In this document: positions 8,727-16,574 of the stretch, in pieces
Layout: each line of letters opens with the position of its first letter
Numbering within the stretch: the first letter of the stretch is position 1
NCBI RefSeq assembly: GCF_900156685.1
Contig: NZ_FTOJ01000012.1
Location: 1-64,000, forward strand
Direction: 5' to 3'
Length of the DNA stretch: 64,000 nucleotides
From: Chryseobacterium piscicola
Lineage (GTDB): Bacteria; Bacteroidota; Bacteroidia; Flavobacteriales; Weeksellaceae
The notes under the pieces: model-generated
Database searches by the model: none
What the model was told of the DNA's origin: nothing
What the model saw: only the letters and a program-made list of their open reading frames with translations
Translations under genes and position numbers: made by a program

Positions 8727-9542
8727 ATGAAAAAATTAGTATTTGCTTTTACGATTCTCAGCTTTACCGCAGTTTTTGCACAGAAAGTTTCTGATTATAA
8801 ATACATCAGCCTTCCAGAAAAGTTAGAAGGTTTCAAAGACAGTAACTACGGTTTAGATAAGGCTCTGACAAATTCTCTTAAAGCAAAAAAGTACATTCTT
8901 TTACCTGATAACCGTGCCGGATGGCCTGCGGGAGCAAATCAGTATCCATGTGAGGTTTTATCTGTGGATGTGTTAAATGACAGTGGAATATTTAGAAATA
9001 AAGTCATTCTCTTATTTAAAGATTGCAATAGTAAAGTGATGATGTCCCAAAAAGGATCTTCATCAATCAAAGAATTTGAAGCAGGCTTTCAAGATGCTTT
9101 GAAGCAGGCCCTGAAAGAAGTGCCGGTATCCGACGGCAAAGAGATCAGCAATATTCCTGTACCTCCTGCATTTGGAACAATAACATCATCTGGCAATAAA
9201 ATAAATGAAGTTGCTACTCTTGAAGCGGTAAAAGATGATACGATTCAGAAAGCCTCGAAGGTAACTGCAGAAAAAGCATCAAATTCGTTTTCAAAAGCTG
9301 ATAAATACGATAACGGTGTTATCAGTCTTCAGAAAGTTCAGATTGCGAAAGATCAGTTTATTCTGCTAGAGGACAACAGTTCAGTACCCTATGCCACATT
9401 TAAAGAGACAACTAAAAAAGATGTTTTCCGGGTAACAATGAAATCAGGAGACGCTACCATTGGATATATTGAGAATGGAAGTATTGTAATTGAAATTCCG
9501 ATGGGGAATGACCGTTACTTTAAAGAAGTATTTTCTCTTTAA
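8727..9542 (+). CDS. Exported protein of unknown function
   Basis: 271 residues with a Sec signal peptide (MKKLVFAFTILSFTAVFA, cleavage before QK at 19-20). Two parts are visible: residues ~20-135, containing a Cys pair (CEVLSVDVLND ... LLFKDCN) that may form a disulfide, and a lower-complexity linker rich in Lys/Ala/Ser (~140-200) followed by a compact C-terminal beta region. I recognise it only as a flavobacterial conserved hypothetical. It is closed by a strong terminator and opposed by uvrC. Confidence 0.65.
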   Translation: MKKLVFAFTILSFTAVFAQKVSDYKYISLPEKLEGFKDSNYGLDKALTNSLKAKKYILLPDNRAGWPAGANQYPCEVLSVDVLNDSGIFRNKVILLFKDCNSKVMMSQKGSSSIKEFEAGFQDALKQALKEVPVSDGKEISNIPVPPAFGTITSSGNKINEVATLEAVKDDTIQKASKVTAEKASNSFSKADKYDNGVISLQKVQIAKDQFILLEDNSSVPYATFKETTKKDVFRVTMKSGDATIGYIENGSIVIEIPMGNDRYFKEVFSL

Positions 9543-9561
9543 AAATATTACAATCAAATAG

Positions 9562-9598
9562 AAAAAAGGCAATCTTCTTTGGAGATTGCCTTTTTTTT
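9562..9598. terminator. Bidirectional terminator between convergent genes
   Basis: AAAAAGGCAATCT and AGATTGCCTTTTT form a 12-13 bp stem with A/T tracts on both sides. The uvrC stop codon directly abuts the stem on the minus strand. Confidence 0.88.
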
Positions 9599-11393
9599 AT
9601 TGTGAATTATTATAAAATTCCCAAACCATTTTTGCTTTAGATTTTCCTAAAATCTCCTCTAAAGTTTCCAAACTAGATTCTTTTATTCTTTTTACAGATT
9701 TTAATTTAGACAAAAGCAATTCGATTGTTTTTCCACCAATACCGGGAATTTCCTCGAGTTCAGATTTTATTGTTGAGTTGGATCGTCTTGTTCTGTGATG
9801 TTTTACTCCAAAACGATGGGCTTCATCCCGTACACGCTGTAGAATCTTTAATGTTTCAGATTTTTTATCAAGGTATAAAGGAATAGGGTCTTCGGGGAAG
9901 AAAATTTCTTCCAATCTTTTGGCAATCCCGACGATGGTGATTTTTCCGTATAAACCTAGTAGCTTTAAGCTTTTAATTGCTGATGAAAGTTGTCCTTTGC
10001 CACCATCAATTAAGATTAATTGTGGTAAATCTTCGCCTTCGTCTAGCATTCTTTTGTAACGTCTGAAAATCACTTCTTCCATTGTTTTAAAATCGTCTGG
10101 GCCAACGACGGTTTTAGGATGAAAAATTCTGTAATCTGCTTTGCTGGGTTTTCCGTCTTTAAAAACAACACATGCCGAAACAGGATTCGTTCCTTGAATA
10201 TTTGAGTTGTCAAAACCTTCAATATGTCTTGGTTCTACTGGCATCCTCAAGAGTTTCTGCATCTCTGCCATAATTCTGTTTGAATGTCTTTCTGGATCTA
10301 CGATTTGTACTTGTTTCAGTTTTTCAATTCTGTATTCTTTGGCATTTTTTTCCGAAAGTTCTACGATACGTTTTTTATCGCCCATTTTAGGAACAATCAA
10401 CTTCACATTCGGAATTTCTACTGTCAAATGAAAAGGAATCAAGACTTCTTTAGAATTCGATTCAAATTTCTGGCGAATTTCAATCAAGGCTTCTTCCAGA
10501 ATATCTTCATCACTTTCTTCAATGATTTTTTTGATTTCTGTAGTGAAACTCTGGATGATATTTCCGTTTCGTATTTTAAAATAATTCACGTATGCTGCCG
10601 TCTCATCACTCGTCATCCCAAAGACATCTACGTCGTCAATACTAGGATTTACCACCGTATTTTTCACTTGGTAATCTTCCAGAATATTCAATCTTTCTTT
10701 GATGGTTTGTGCGTTTTCGAACTGTAGATTTTCGGCATATTTCATCATTTGATTTACCAGAAATTTCTTTGCAGTCTGGAAGTCTCCTTTGATGATCCCG
10801 CGGATGGCATCTATTTTTTCATCATAATCTTCTTTGCTTTCTAGATCTTCGCAAGGGCCTTCGCAGTTTTTAATATGATATTCTAAACAAACCTTGTATT
10901 TGCCTTCATCAATTTTTTTCGGAGCTAAATTTAAATTACAAGTTCGGAGTTTATAAATATGTTTAATGGTATCCAGAAGAATCTTCGCCGGACGCACTTT
11001 AGCATAAGGGCCATAATATTCGGACCCATCTTTAATTTTTGTACGCGTAAGAAAAATTCTTGGGAAATCTTCATTTTTAATGCAAATCCAAGGGTAGGTT
11101 TTATCGTCTTTCAACATCACGTTGTAGAAAGGCTGGTGTTCTTTAATGAGATTGTTTTCCAGCAAAAGAGCGTCGTACTCGCTGTTGACGATGGTGGTCT
11201 CCAGTCGGTGGATCTTCCCCACCATTATTTTTATTCTGTATCCTGGCAGATTCTTATTGAAGTAGGAGAGTACCCTTTTCTTTAGATTTTTTGCCTTTCC
11301 TACATACAGCAGGTTTTCGTTTTTATCATAGTATCGGTAAACACCAGGATCAGAAGGCAAAGTTTTCAGTTGTAATTCTAAAGAAGGATTCAT
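9597..11393 (-). CDS. uvrC: Excinuclease ABC subunit C
   Basis: 598 residues, normal for UvrC, which makes both incisions in nucleotide excision repair. Domains in order: GIY-YIG nuclease (GVY at 17-19, YVG at 30-32), a cysteine cluster starting at C152 and ending in CLEYHIKNCEGPC that matches the reported iron-sulfur ligands, a UVR motif around 205-235, the RNase H-like UvrC domain beginning near EGFDNSNIQG (~395), and a C-terminal tandem helix-hairpin-helix (EIPGIGGKT). uvrA and uvrB are not in the window. Expressed alone, with a spacer of 270 bp to hutH. Confidence 0.97.
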   Translation of the reverse strand: MNPSLELQLKTLPSDPGVYRYYDKNENLLYVGKAKNLKKRVLSYFNKNLPGYRIKIMVGKIHRLETTIVNSEYDALLLENNLIKEHQPFYNVMLKDDKTYPWICIKNEDFPRIFLTRTKIKDGSEYYGPYAKVRPAKILLDTIKHIYKLRTCNLNLAPKKIDEGKYKVCLEYHIKNCEGPCEDLESKEDYDEKIDAIRGIIKGDFQTAKKFLVNQMMKYAENLQFENAQTIKERLNILEDYQVKNTVVNPSIDDVDVFGMTSDETAAYVNYFKIRNGNIIQSFTTEIKKIIEESDEDILEEALIEIRQKFESNSKEVLIPFHLTVEIPNVKLIVPKMGDKKRIVELSEKNAKEYRIEKLKQVQIVDPERHSNRIMAEMQKLLRMPVEPRHIEGFDNSNIQGTNPVSACVVFKDGKPSKADYRIFHPKTVVGPDDFKTMEEVIFRRYKRMLDEGEDLPQLILIDGGKGQLSSAIKSLKLLGLYGKITIVGIAKRLEEIFFPEDPIPLYLDKKSETLKILQRVRDEAHRFGVKHHRTRRSNSTIKSELEEIPGIGGKTIELLLSKLKSVKRIKESSLETLEEILGKSKAKMVWEFYNNSQ

Positions 11394-11663
11394 AGAACAA
11401 AATTAGGCAATTCTAAATACAAAAAAAAGCTTCAGAGCATTCTACGTCTTTCCTATTTATTTTAAGATTCAATTTTTACCTTTTGCAGATGTCTGTATCT
11501 TCATTGATGAGGAAGCTTTGGAAATCTCATTTGATAGTTTTTTCAAGGGTAATTTTTGATAAACTGATCATTTCGCCGAATAGAATATCACAATTATCTT
11601 CGAGTGTTAAATATGAATTTCCAATTCGTTTCAAAATGTGTATTTTTAGGCAAATTTTTTAGA

Positions 11664-13154
11664 ATGATATACGGTATAGACACCTTCGGTTTCCACGATG
11701 TTTTGGAAATCTGCAAGACCCCAAATAAAGCTATGCTTAACCAAGCAGCAAAAGATCAGATTATCAAATCTCAGAATAATGTAAAGCAGATTGTAGAGTC
11801 AGACCGTTGTGTTTACGGGATTAATACTGGGTTTGGGCCACTTTGTGATGTTAAAATTTCGGCTGATGAAACGGCTCAGTTGCAATATAATTTAATTATT
11901 TCTCATGCAGTAGGAGTGGGAAAACCTATTGATAAAGAGTTTTCAAAAATCATGATGATTACGAAGGTTCATGCATTGTCTAAAGGTTTTTCGGGCGTTT
12001 CACTGGAAGTGATCGAAAGATTGATTTTGATGTTGGAGAAAGACATTATTCCCGTAGTTCCAGAGCAAGGTTCTGTAGGAGCTTCAGGTGATTTGGCGCC
12101 TTTGTCACACTTGGTTTTGCCGCTTTTAGGCTTAGGACAGGTTTGGGTAGGAAATGAAATTTTCGAAACTGCTGAAATTCTGGAGAAAAATAATCTCGAA
12201 CCTTTGGTTTTAGGTCCTAAAGAAGGTTTGGGCTTAATCAACGGAACTCAGTTTATATTGGCTCATGCCATAAAAGGATTAGAAAAATTTGAATATCTTT
12301 TAGACTTAGCAGATATGACGGCGGCGATGAGTCTTGAGGCTTATAGAGGTTCTGCAAGTCCGTTTAAAAAAGAACTTCACGACATTAGACCTTTTGCAGG
12401 AAGCAAAAAAGTAGCCGCTAGAATGCTTAAATTCTTAAAGAATTCAGACAATTTGCAAGCTCACGAATATTGCGACAGAGTACAAGATCCGTATTCTATG
12501 AGATGCGTTCCGCAGGTTCATGGTGCGAGCAGAAATGCTTTTGAACATCTTAAAATGTTAGCAGAAACAGAATTGAATTCTGTAACTGATAATCCCATTG
12601 TTTTAAGTGCCGAAGAATCTATTTCTGGTGGTAACTTCCATGGGCAATTGTTGGCGATGCCTCTAGATTATGCAACTTTGGCGGTGGCTGAATTGGGTAA
12701 TATTTCAGATAGAAGAAGTTATTTGTTGCTTGAAGGAAAATACGGTTTGCCAAGATTGTTAACAGAAAGTTCAGGTTTAAATTCAGGATTTATGATTCCT
12801 CAATATACCTCTGCAGCATTGGTTACAGAGAACAAAACGCTTTGTTTCCCTGCTTCTGCAGATTCTATCCCAACAAGTTTGGGCCAGGAAGATCATGTTT
12901 CTATGGGAAGTATTTCGGGGAGAAAATTCAATCAGGTTTTAGGGAATTTAGTTAATATTTTAGCCGTTGAATTGATGTTTGCAGCACAAGGTTTAGAATT
13001 CAGAAGACCTGCGAAATGCTCAAAAATAATTGAAGATAACCACGCAATTCTCCGAACAAAAGTTGATAAGTTGGAAGACGACAGATTGATAGGGAAAGAT
13101 ATGCTGGCAATTGCTGAATTGATTAATGAAAGAAAATTTATTGTAAATTTTTAA
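11664..13154 (+). CDS. hutH: Histidine ammonia-lyase
   Basis: 496 residues from the chosen start. Converts L-histidine to urocanate plus ammonia, first step of histidine degradation. The MIO-forming Ala-Ser-Gly is at 140-142 inside GSVGASGDLAPLSHL, and YGINTGFGPL at 51-60 carries the catalytic Tyr. SHAVGVG at ~80-86 fits histidine lyases rather than the SHSSGTG of flavobacterial tyrosine ammonia-lyase. The frame is open from a GTG at 11604, but ATG 11664 gives the family start MIYGIDTFGF and lies just after a TATTTTTA box near 11640. No hutU, hutI or hutG is present nearby. DUF2059 gene follows after 9 bp. Confidence 0.93.
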   Translation: MIYGIDTFGFHDVLEICKTPNKAMLNQAAKDQIIKSQNNVKQIVESDRCVYGINTGFGPLCDVKISADETAQLQYNLIISHAVGVGKPIDKEFSKIMMITKVHALSKGFSGVSLEVIERLILMLEKDIIPVVPEQGSVGASGDLAPLSHLVLPLLGLGQVWVGNEIFETAEILEKNNLEPLVLGPKEGLGLINGTQFILAHAIKGLEKFEYLLDLADMTAAMSLEAYRGSASPFKKELHDIRPFAGSKKVAARMLKFLKNSDNLQAHEYCDRVQDPYSMRCVPQVHGASRNAFEHLKMLAETELNSVTDNPIVLSAEESISGGNFHGQLLAMPLDYATLAVAELGNISDRRSYLLLEGKYGLPRLLTESSGLNSGFMIPQYTSAALVTENKTLCFPASADSIPTSLGQEDHVSMGSISGRKFNQVLGNLVNILAVELMFAAQGLEFRRPAKCSKIIEDNHAILRTKVDKLEDDRLIGKDMLAIAELINERKFIVNF

Positions 13155-13163
13155 TTAAAAAAA

Positions 13164-13649
13164 ATGAAAAAAATAATATTGGCTGGCTTTCTAGCAATCT
13201 CTACAATGGGATGGTCACAAGCCAAAAACGGTAAAATTCTGGAGTTGATGGAAGTAATGGGAACAAAACAGAATCTTCATAATGTATTGAATACTATGGT
13301 TGCTCAGTACAAAACTTCTTATCCGGATATTCCTTCTGAGTTTTGGAAAAAGGCGATATCAGAAGAAAATGTAAATGATTTATTTAACAAAATGATTCCT
13401 TTATATTCAAAATATTACACAGAAAAGGAAATTAACGACCTGATTGTTTTTTATAAAACGCCAACAGGTAAAAAAATGGTTGAAACAATGCCTTTGGTAA
13501 TGAATGAAAGTATGGAAATTGGTCAAAAATGGGGTATGGAAATTGGTTCAAAAATTCAAGCTGAAGTAGATGCGCAAATGGTAACCACAGAAGAAGTGTC
13601 TTATTCTCCGCCACCGCCGCCAGCACCAGCAAATCCAAAAAGAAAATAA
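13164..13649 (+). CDS. DUF2059 domain-containing exported protein
   Basis: 161 residues: signal peptide (MKKIILAGFLAISTMGWSQ), then the DUF2059 helical domain with the family hallmark YYTEKEINDLIVFYKTPTGKK around 86-106, and a short proline-rich, basic tail (PPPPPAPANPKRK). Family function is unknown; members are periplasmic. It starts 9 bp after hutH and probably shares its transcript. A terminator follows directly. Confidence 0.85.
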   Translation: MKKIILAGFLAISTMGWSQAKNGKILELMEVMGTKQNLHNVLNTMVAQYKTSYPDIPSEFWKKAISEENVNDLFNKMIPLYSKYYTEKEINDLIVFYKTPTGKKMVETMPLVMNESMEIGQKWGMEIGSKIQAEVDAQMVTTEEVSYSPPPPPAPANPKRK

Positions 13650-13651
13650 AG

Positions 13652-13682
13652 AAAAAAGCTTCCAACTCGGGAGCTTTTTTTG
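13652..13682 (+). terminator. Terminator after hutH-DUF2059
   Basis: GCTTCC ... GGGAGC stem (13658-13663, 13669-13674, one G-T pair) preceded by six A and followed by seven T. Confidence 0.75.
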
Positions 13683-13991
13683 GCTTTAAATTAATCTCTC
13701 AACCGATATTCTAGCGGTAATAATTTTTCTATTTTATCATTTTAAAATTCTCTCTGATGGGTCAGTTGACCAGTGTTTGAGGTGTTTCGTTGTATCTAGG
13801 GAGTTGGTAAATGGTGAAAATTAGGGTTTCAAATGTGATGCTGCACTGCAGCTATAAGACACGGTTTGGGAAGCGGTTGTAGAAGTTTAGGCTCTAATAA
13901 ATGGTCAGCCGCACGTAGTTTCTATTACAAGAATTTAAGTAAAAACATTTTTTTTTGCACGAATCGTGTTGTTGTCTTCCGTTTTTTGTGT
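13683..13991. other. Intergenic spacer, nothing recognised
   Basis: About 310 bp between convergent genes. It is less AT-rich than other spacers from 13750 to 13930 but has stops in all frames and no tRNA-like fold that I can see. It may be a remnant of an intergenic repeat. A short palindrome CACGAATCGTG lies near 13959. Confidence 0.3.
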
Positions 13992-14816
13992 CTAGCCGAT
14001 CCTCAAACTCGTCATGCTGAGTGATCCTGCAATGAGTTCATCATTGAAAAGCTTCAGATCTTCTGTTTTTTCTTTTAAACCTAAAGCATAAAGCAAAGGA
14101 AAATAATGATCAGGCGTAGGGATGGCATATTCCAAAGCAAGGCCATGAATGTTGTAGTCGATGATGTTTTGAAAGTTTCCGTGGATAAGCCAATTGTTGG
14201 TCTTCTCTCGAGCTTCAATCGCCCAATCCCAGCCGGCTCCTACGGTGTTAATGTTTTTCCAATCGATCATTCTAAGATTGTGAACGATGTTTCCGCTTCC
14301 AATAATTAAAATTCCTTTTTCTCTAAGTTTTGATAGTTTCTTACCTAAATCAAAATGATATTGTGGTGGCTTATTATAGTCAATACTCATTTGTATTACA
14401 GGGATATCTGCATTTGGATACATGTGTTTGATGACAGACCATGCGCCGTGATCTAGGCCCCAGCTATGATCATCTTTGGCAATAGGATTTAAAATGCTGA
14501 TCACTTCATCGGCTAGTTCCGGACTTCCTTGTGCGGGATATTGTACATCGAAAAGAGCCTGCGGAAAACCACTGAAATCATGTATTGTTTTGGGCATTTC
14601 CATTGCGGTTACAAACGTTCCTCTCGTTAGCCAATGAGCCGAAATACATAGAATAGCATTTGGTTTTTCAATTTCTGCAGCAGCTTTTCGAAATCCTTGT
14701 ACAAATTGATTTTCTTCAATGGCATTCATTGGTGAGCCATGCCCAAGAAAAAGAACCGGCATTTTTTTACTTGCTTTATAGCTACTGCTGATTTTTTCGA
14801 GATCGTGAAGATTCAT
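13992..14816 (-). CDS. ygiD: 4,5-DOPA dioxygenase extradiol family protein
   Basis: 274 residues, matching LigB-type class III extradiol dioxygenases of the DODA/YgiD family. Metal-binding and catalytic histidines are recognisable in FLGHGSP (~23-29), ISAHW (~58-62), DHGAWSV (~125-131) and GSGNIVHNL (~175-183). E. coli YgiD is zinc-dependent and cleaves DOPA in vitro; the physiological substrate in flavobacteria is unknown. The family also resembles plant DODA. Monocistronic with 86 bp to the yceI-like gene upstream on the same strand, so the two could be cotranscribed. Confidence 0.88.
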   Translation of the reverse strand: MNLHDLEKISSSYKASKKMPVLFLGHGSPMNAIEENQFVQGFRKAAAEIEKPNAILCISAHWLTRGTFVTAMEMPKTIHDFSGFPQALFDVQYPAQGSPELADEVISILNPIAKDDHSWGLDHGAWSVIKHMYPNADIPVIQMSIDYNKPPQYHFDLGKKLSKLREKGILIIGSGNIVHNLRMIDWKNINTVGAGWDWAIEAREKTNNWLIHGNFQNIIDYNIHGLALEYAIPTPDHYFPLLYALGLKEKTEDLKLFNDELIAGSLSMTSLRIG

Positions 14817-14902
14817 TAGAAATTATTTAGAATTGAAAAAGGTTCAGGGATTTATAAAAATACACTGAACCTTTTAGTAATGATTAAAATTTTTTCAGAA
14901 AA

Positions 14903-15415
14903 TTAAGCCTGTTTTACAAACTGAAGTTCTCCTGCAATTTTCACTTCTTCACTTACCATTACACCACCTGCTTCAAGAGCAGCATTCCAGTTCAGTCCAA
15001 AATCTTTTCTGTTGATTTTTGCTTCAAAAGAGAAGCCTGCTTTTGTATTTCCCCATGGGTCAACATTTACACCCCCAAATTCTACATTCAATTTGATTGG
15101 TTTTGTAACCCCGTTTACGGTAAGATTTCCTTCCACTTCGTTGTTTAAAGAAGAAGATTCAAAAGTAATAGTAGGATTGGCCTCTGCATTAAAAAATTCC
15201 GCAGATTTCAGATGGTTGTCTCTGTCTGTATTGTTGGTAAAGATAGAATCTACATCGATAGTTGCATTCACTTTTGCGCTTTTGAAAGTGTCATCATCCG
15301 CTTCAATTTCTGCATTGAAATTTTTAAACTGCCCTTTTATGTTAGAAATCATCATGTGTTTTACTTTGAAAGTAACTTCACTATGCGTAGGGTCTAGGTT
15401 CCATTTTGTAGCCAT
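14903..15415 (-). CDS. YceI-family polyisoprenoid-binding-like protein
   Basis: 170 residues, a single lipocalin-like YceI barrel. WNLDPTHSEVTFKVKHMM at the N-terminus, then DRDNHLKSAEFF in the middle and the NRKDFGLNW motif near 135 are family hallmarks. No signal peptide, so unlike E. coli YceI this copy is probably cytoplasmic. YceI proteins bind long-chain isoprenoids in a few characterised cases. A -7 box on the minus strand (TACATTTG, complement of 15449-15456) is properly placed for this start. Confidence 0.9.
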   Translation of the reverse strand: MATKWNLDPTHSEVTFKVKHMMISNIKGQFKNFNAEIEADDDTFKSAKVNATIDVDSIFTNNTDRDNHLKSAEFFNAEANPTITFESSSLNNEVEGNLTVNGVTKPIKLNVEFGGVNVDPWGNTKAGFSFEAKINRKDFGLNWNAALEAGGVMVSEEVKIAGELQFVKQA

Positions 15416-15740
15416 AATATTTTGAATTTTAATTGTTATTTAATGAAGCAAATGTAGTGCGAGAATGATTTTTATCCATTGATTTATGATAAGAAATAGA
15501 TGTTTAATAAAAAATTAACTTCAATTAAAAACACATAATCATTTATTCATCACTCATCGTTCCGGCTTCCATATCCATTTGTTTCTGGGTAACCGCTATT
15601 TTTGAAGTTAAATTTTAAACTATTTGTAATTGCCAAGTTTTAAATTAGTACGAATTGTTGTGCGGTAACGCAAGGGCTTTGAGACTTTTACTACAATTGC
15701 ATAAAGAATAGGAGGCGAATAAAACGTGGTTTTATTACAT
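15416..15740. other. Intergenic spacer with the yceI promoter region
   Basis: The end nearest yceI holds a minus-strand TACATTTG box at 15449-15456, which would start transcription around 15442. From 15541 to 15700 the sequence is less AT-rich and repeat-like, but no gene or clear hairpin is seen. Confidence 0.35.
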
Positions 15741-15771
15741 AAAAAAAGCAGATAAAATAAATTATCTGCTT
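15741..15771 (-). terminator. Terminator of the cold-shock gene
   Basis: AAGCAGATAA (15747-15756) pairs with TTATCTGCTT (15762-15771); on the minus strand the stem is followed by seven T. Confidence 0.85.
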
Positions 15772-15804
15772 GTATCACGATTGAAGATGATTAATCTCCT
15801 AAAA

Positions 15805-15996
15805 TTAAGCTTTTCTTACGTTAACTGCGTTAACTCCTTTCGCTCCGTTTTGTAAATCAAATGTTACTACATCATTTTCACGAATAGTATCTACTAAACC
15901 TGAAGAGTGTACGAAAACATCTTGACCACCTGTTGATGGTGTAATAAAACCAAATCCTTTGGTATCGTTAAAGAATTTTACTGTTCCTTGTTGCAT
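15805..15996 (-). CDS. Cold-shock domain protein
   Basis: 63 residues, a single CspA-type cold-shock domain. The RNA-binding motifs are intact: RNP1 KGFGFI at 13-18 and RNP2 VFVHSS at 27-32. The protein acts as a single-strand nucleic acid binder/RNA chaperone. The gene is preceded by a long leader (~265 nt if the minus-strand promoter at 16270-16299 is used) carrying a perfect 10-bp hairpin, the arrangement expected for a temperature-regulated csp gene, and it is closed by its own terminator. Confidence 0.95.
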   Translation of the reverse strand: MQQGTVKFFNDTKGFGFITPSTGGQDVFVHSSGLVDTIRENDVVTFDLQNGAKGVNAVNVRKA

Positions 15997-16263
15997 TGTA
16001 ATGTATTAAAAAAATTATTGTATTAAATTGATCAATTGTTTGGCTGTTGCCATTACTGCATTTTTAATTTTATTATGCAGTAATAAATCTATTTGTAAGC
16101 AAAAAAATGATGTTGAGGTTTTTTTAGAATCTTGAAATTACTCAAGTTGAAAAAAGGTACTGCATCTGTTATATTGATGACAAAAATGAGCGACCGTAAT
16201 AGCGAAAACTGATAAAAGAGTAAACTCGAAATTTTCAGAAAAAGCATTATCAGAAGCCTGATT
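15997..16263 (-). promoter_or_regulatory. Long 5' leader of the cold-shock gene
   Basis: Predicted leader of ~265 nt between the promoter at 16270-16299 and the ATG at 15996. It contains a perfect inverted repeat, ATTACTGCAT at 16052-16061 and ATGCAGTAAT at 16075-16084, with a 13-nt loop. Long structured leaders regulate csp mRNA stability and translation in other bacteria; that this one does so is inference. Confidence 0.45.
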
Positions 16264-16269
16264 ATTTTA

Positions 16270-16299
16270 CAAATATACACATAATATATTGAATACAAG
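16270..16299 (-). promoter_or_regulatory. Promoter for the cold-shock gene
   Basis: On the minus strand, CTTG (complement of 16296-16299), an 18-nt spacer and TATATTTG (complement of 16270-16277), a full match to the Bacteroidota -7 consensus TAnnTTTG. Confidence 0.5.
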
Positions 16300-16574
16300 T
16301 ACTTTTTTTATTTTTTTATTAATTCGTCTATAATTGGATTTAAAAAAAACACATAATTTTAGAGATTTCAATTGTTTTAAAATCATTTTTTTTATTATGA
16401 AAAAATAGACTCTCTGGTCTTTTTTTAAATTTGTAAATGATGGTAAGGTATTTACAACTGTATATGCTTTATAGAATACTAAAAATAGGATTTGTGGTAA
16501 AAGTCTTAATAAAGAAATGGTTGTTTAATGGCTGATATTTATTTCTTATTTTTGACAGATTCAATTTTCACACA
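16300..16574. other. Intergenic spacer, AT-rich
   Basis: Very AT-rich region between the divergent cold-shock and peptidase genes with no gene. It presumably holds the promoter of the peptidase, but no two-box match was found. Confidence 0.3.

Noticed and set aside
10284..10727. 147-codon + strand frame inside uvrC
   Set aside because: Antisense shadow of uvrC, which has complete domains on the other strand; Phe/Ile-rich composition is typical of such shadows.
16089..16298. 69-codon minus-strand frame upstream of the cold-shock gene
   Set aside because: It begins upstream of the predicted transcription start, overlaps the promoter boxes and has a composition expected of AT-rich noncoding DNA.
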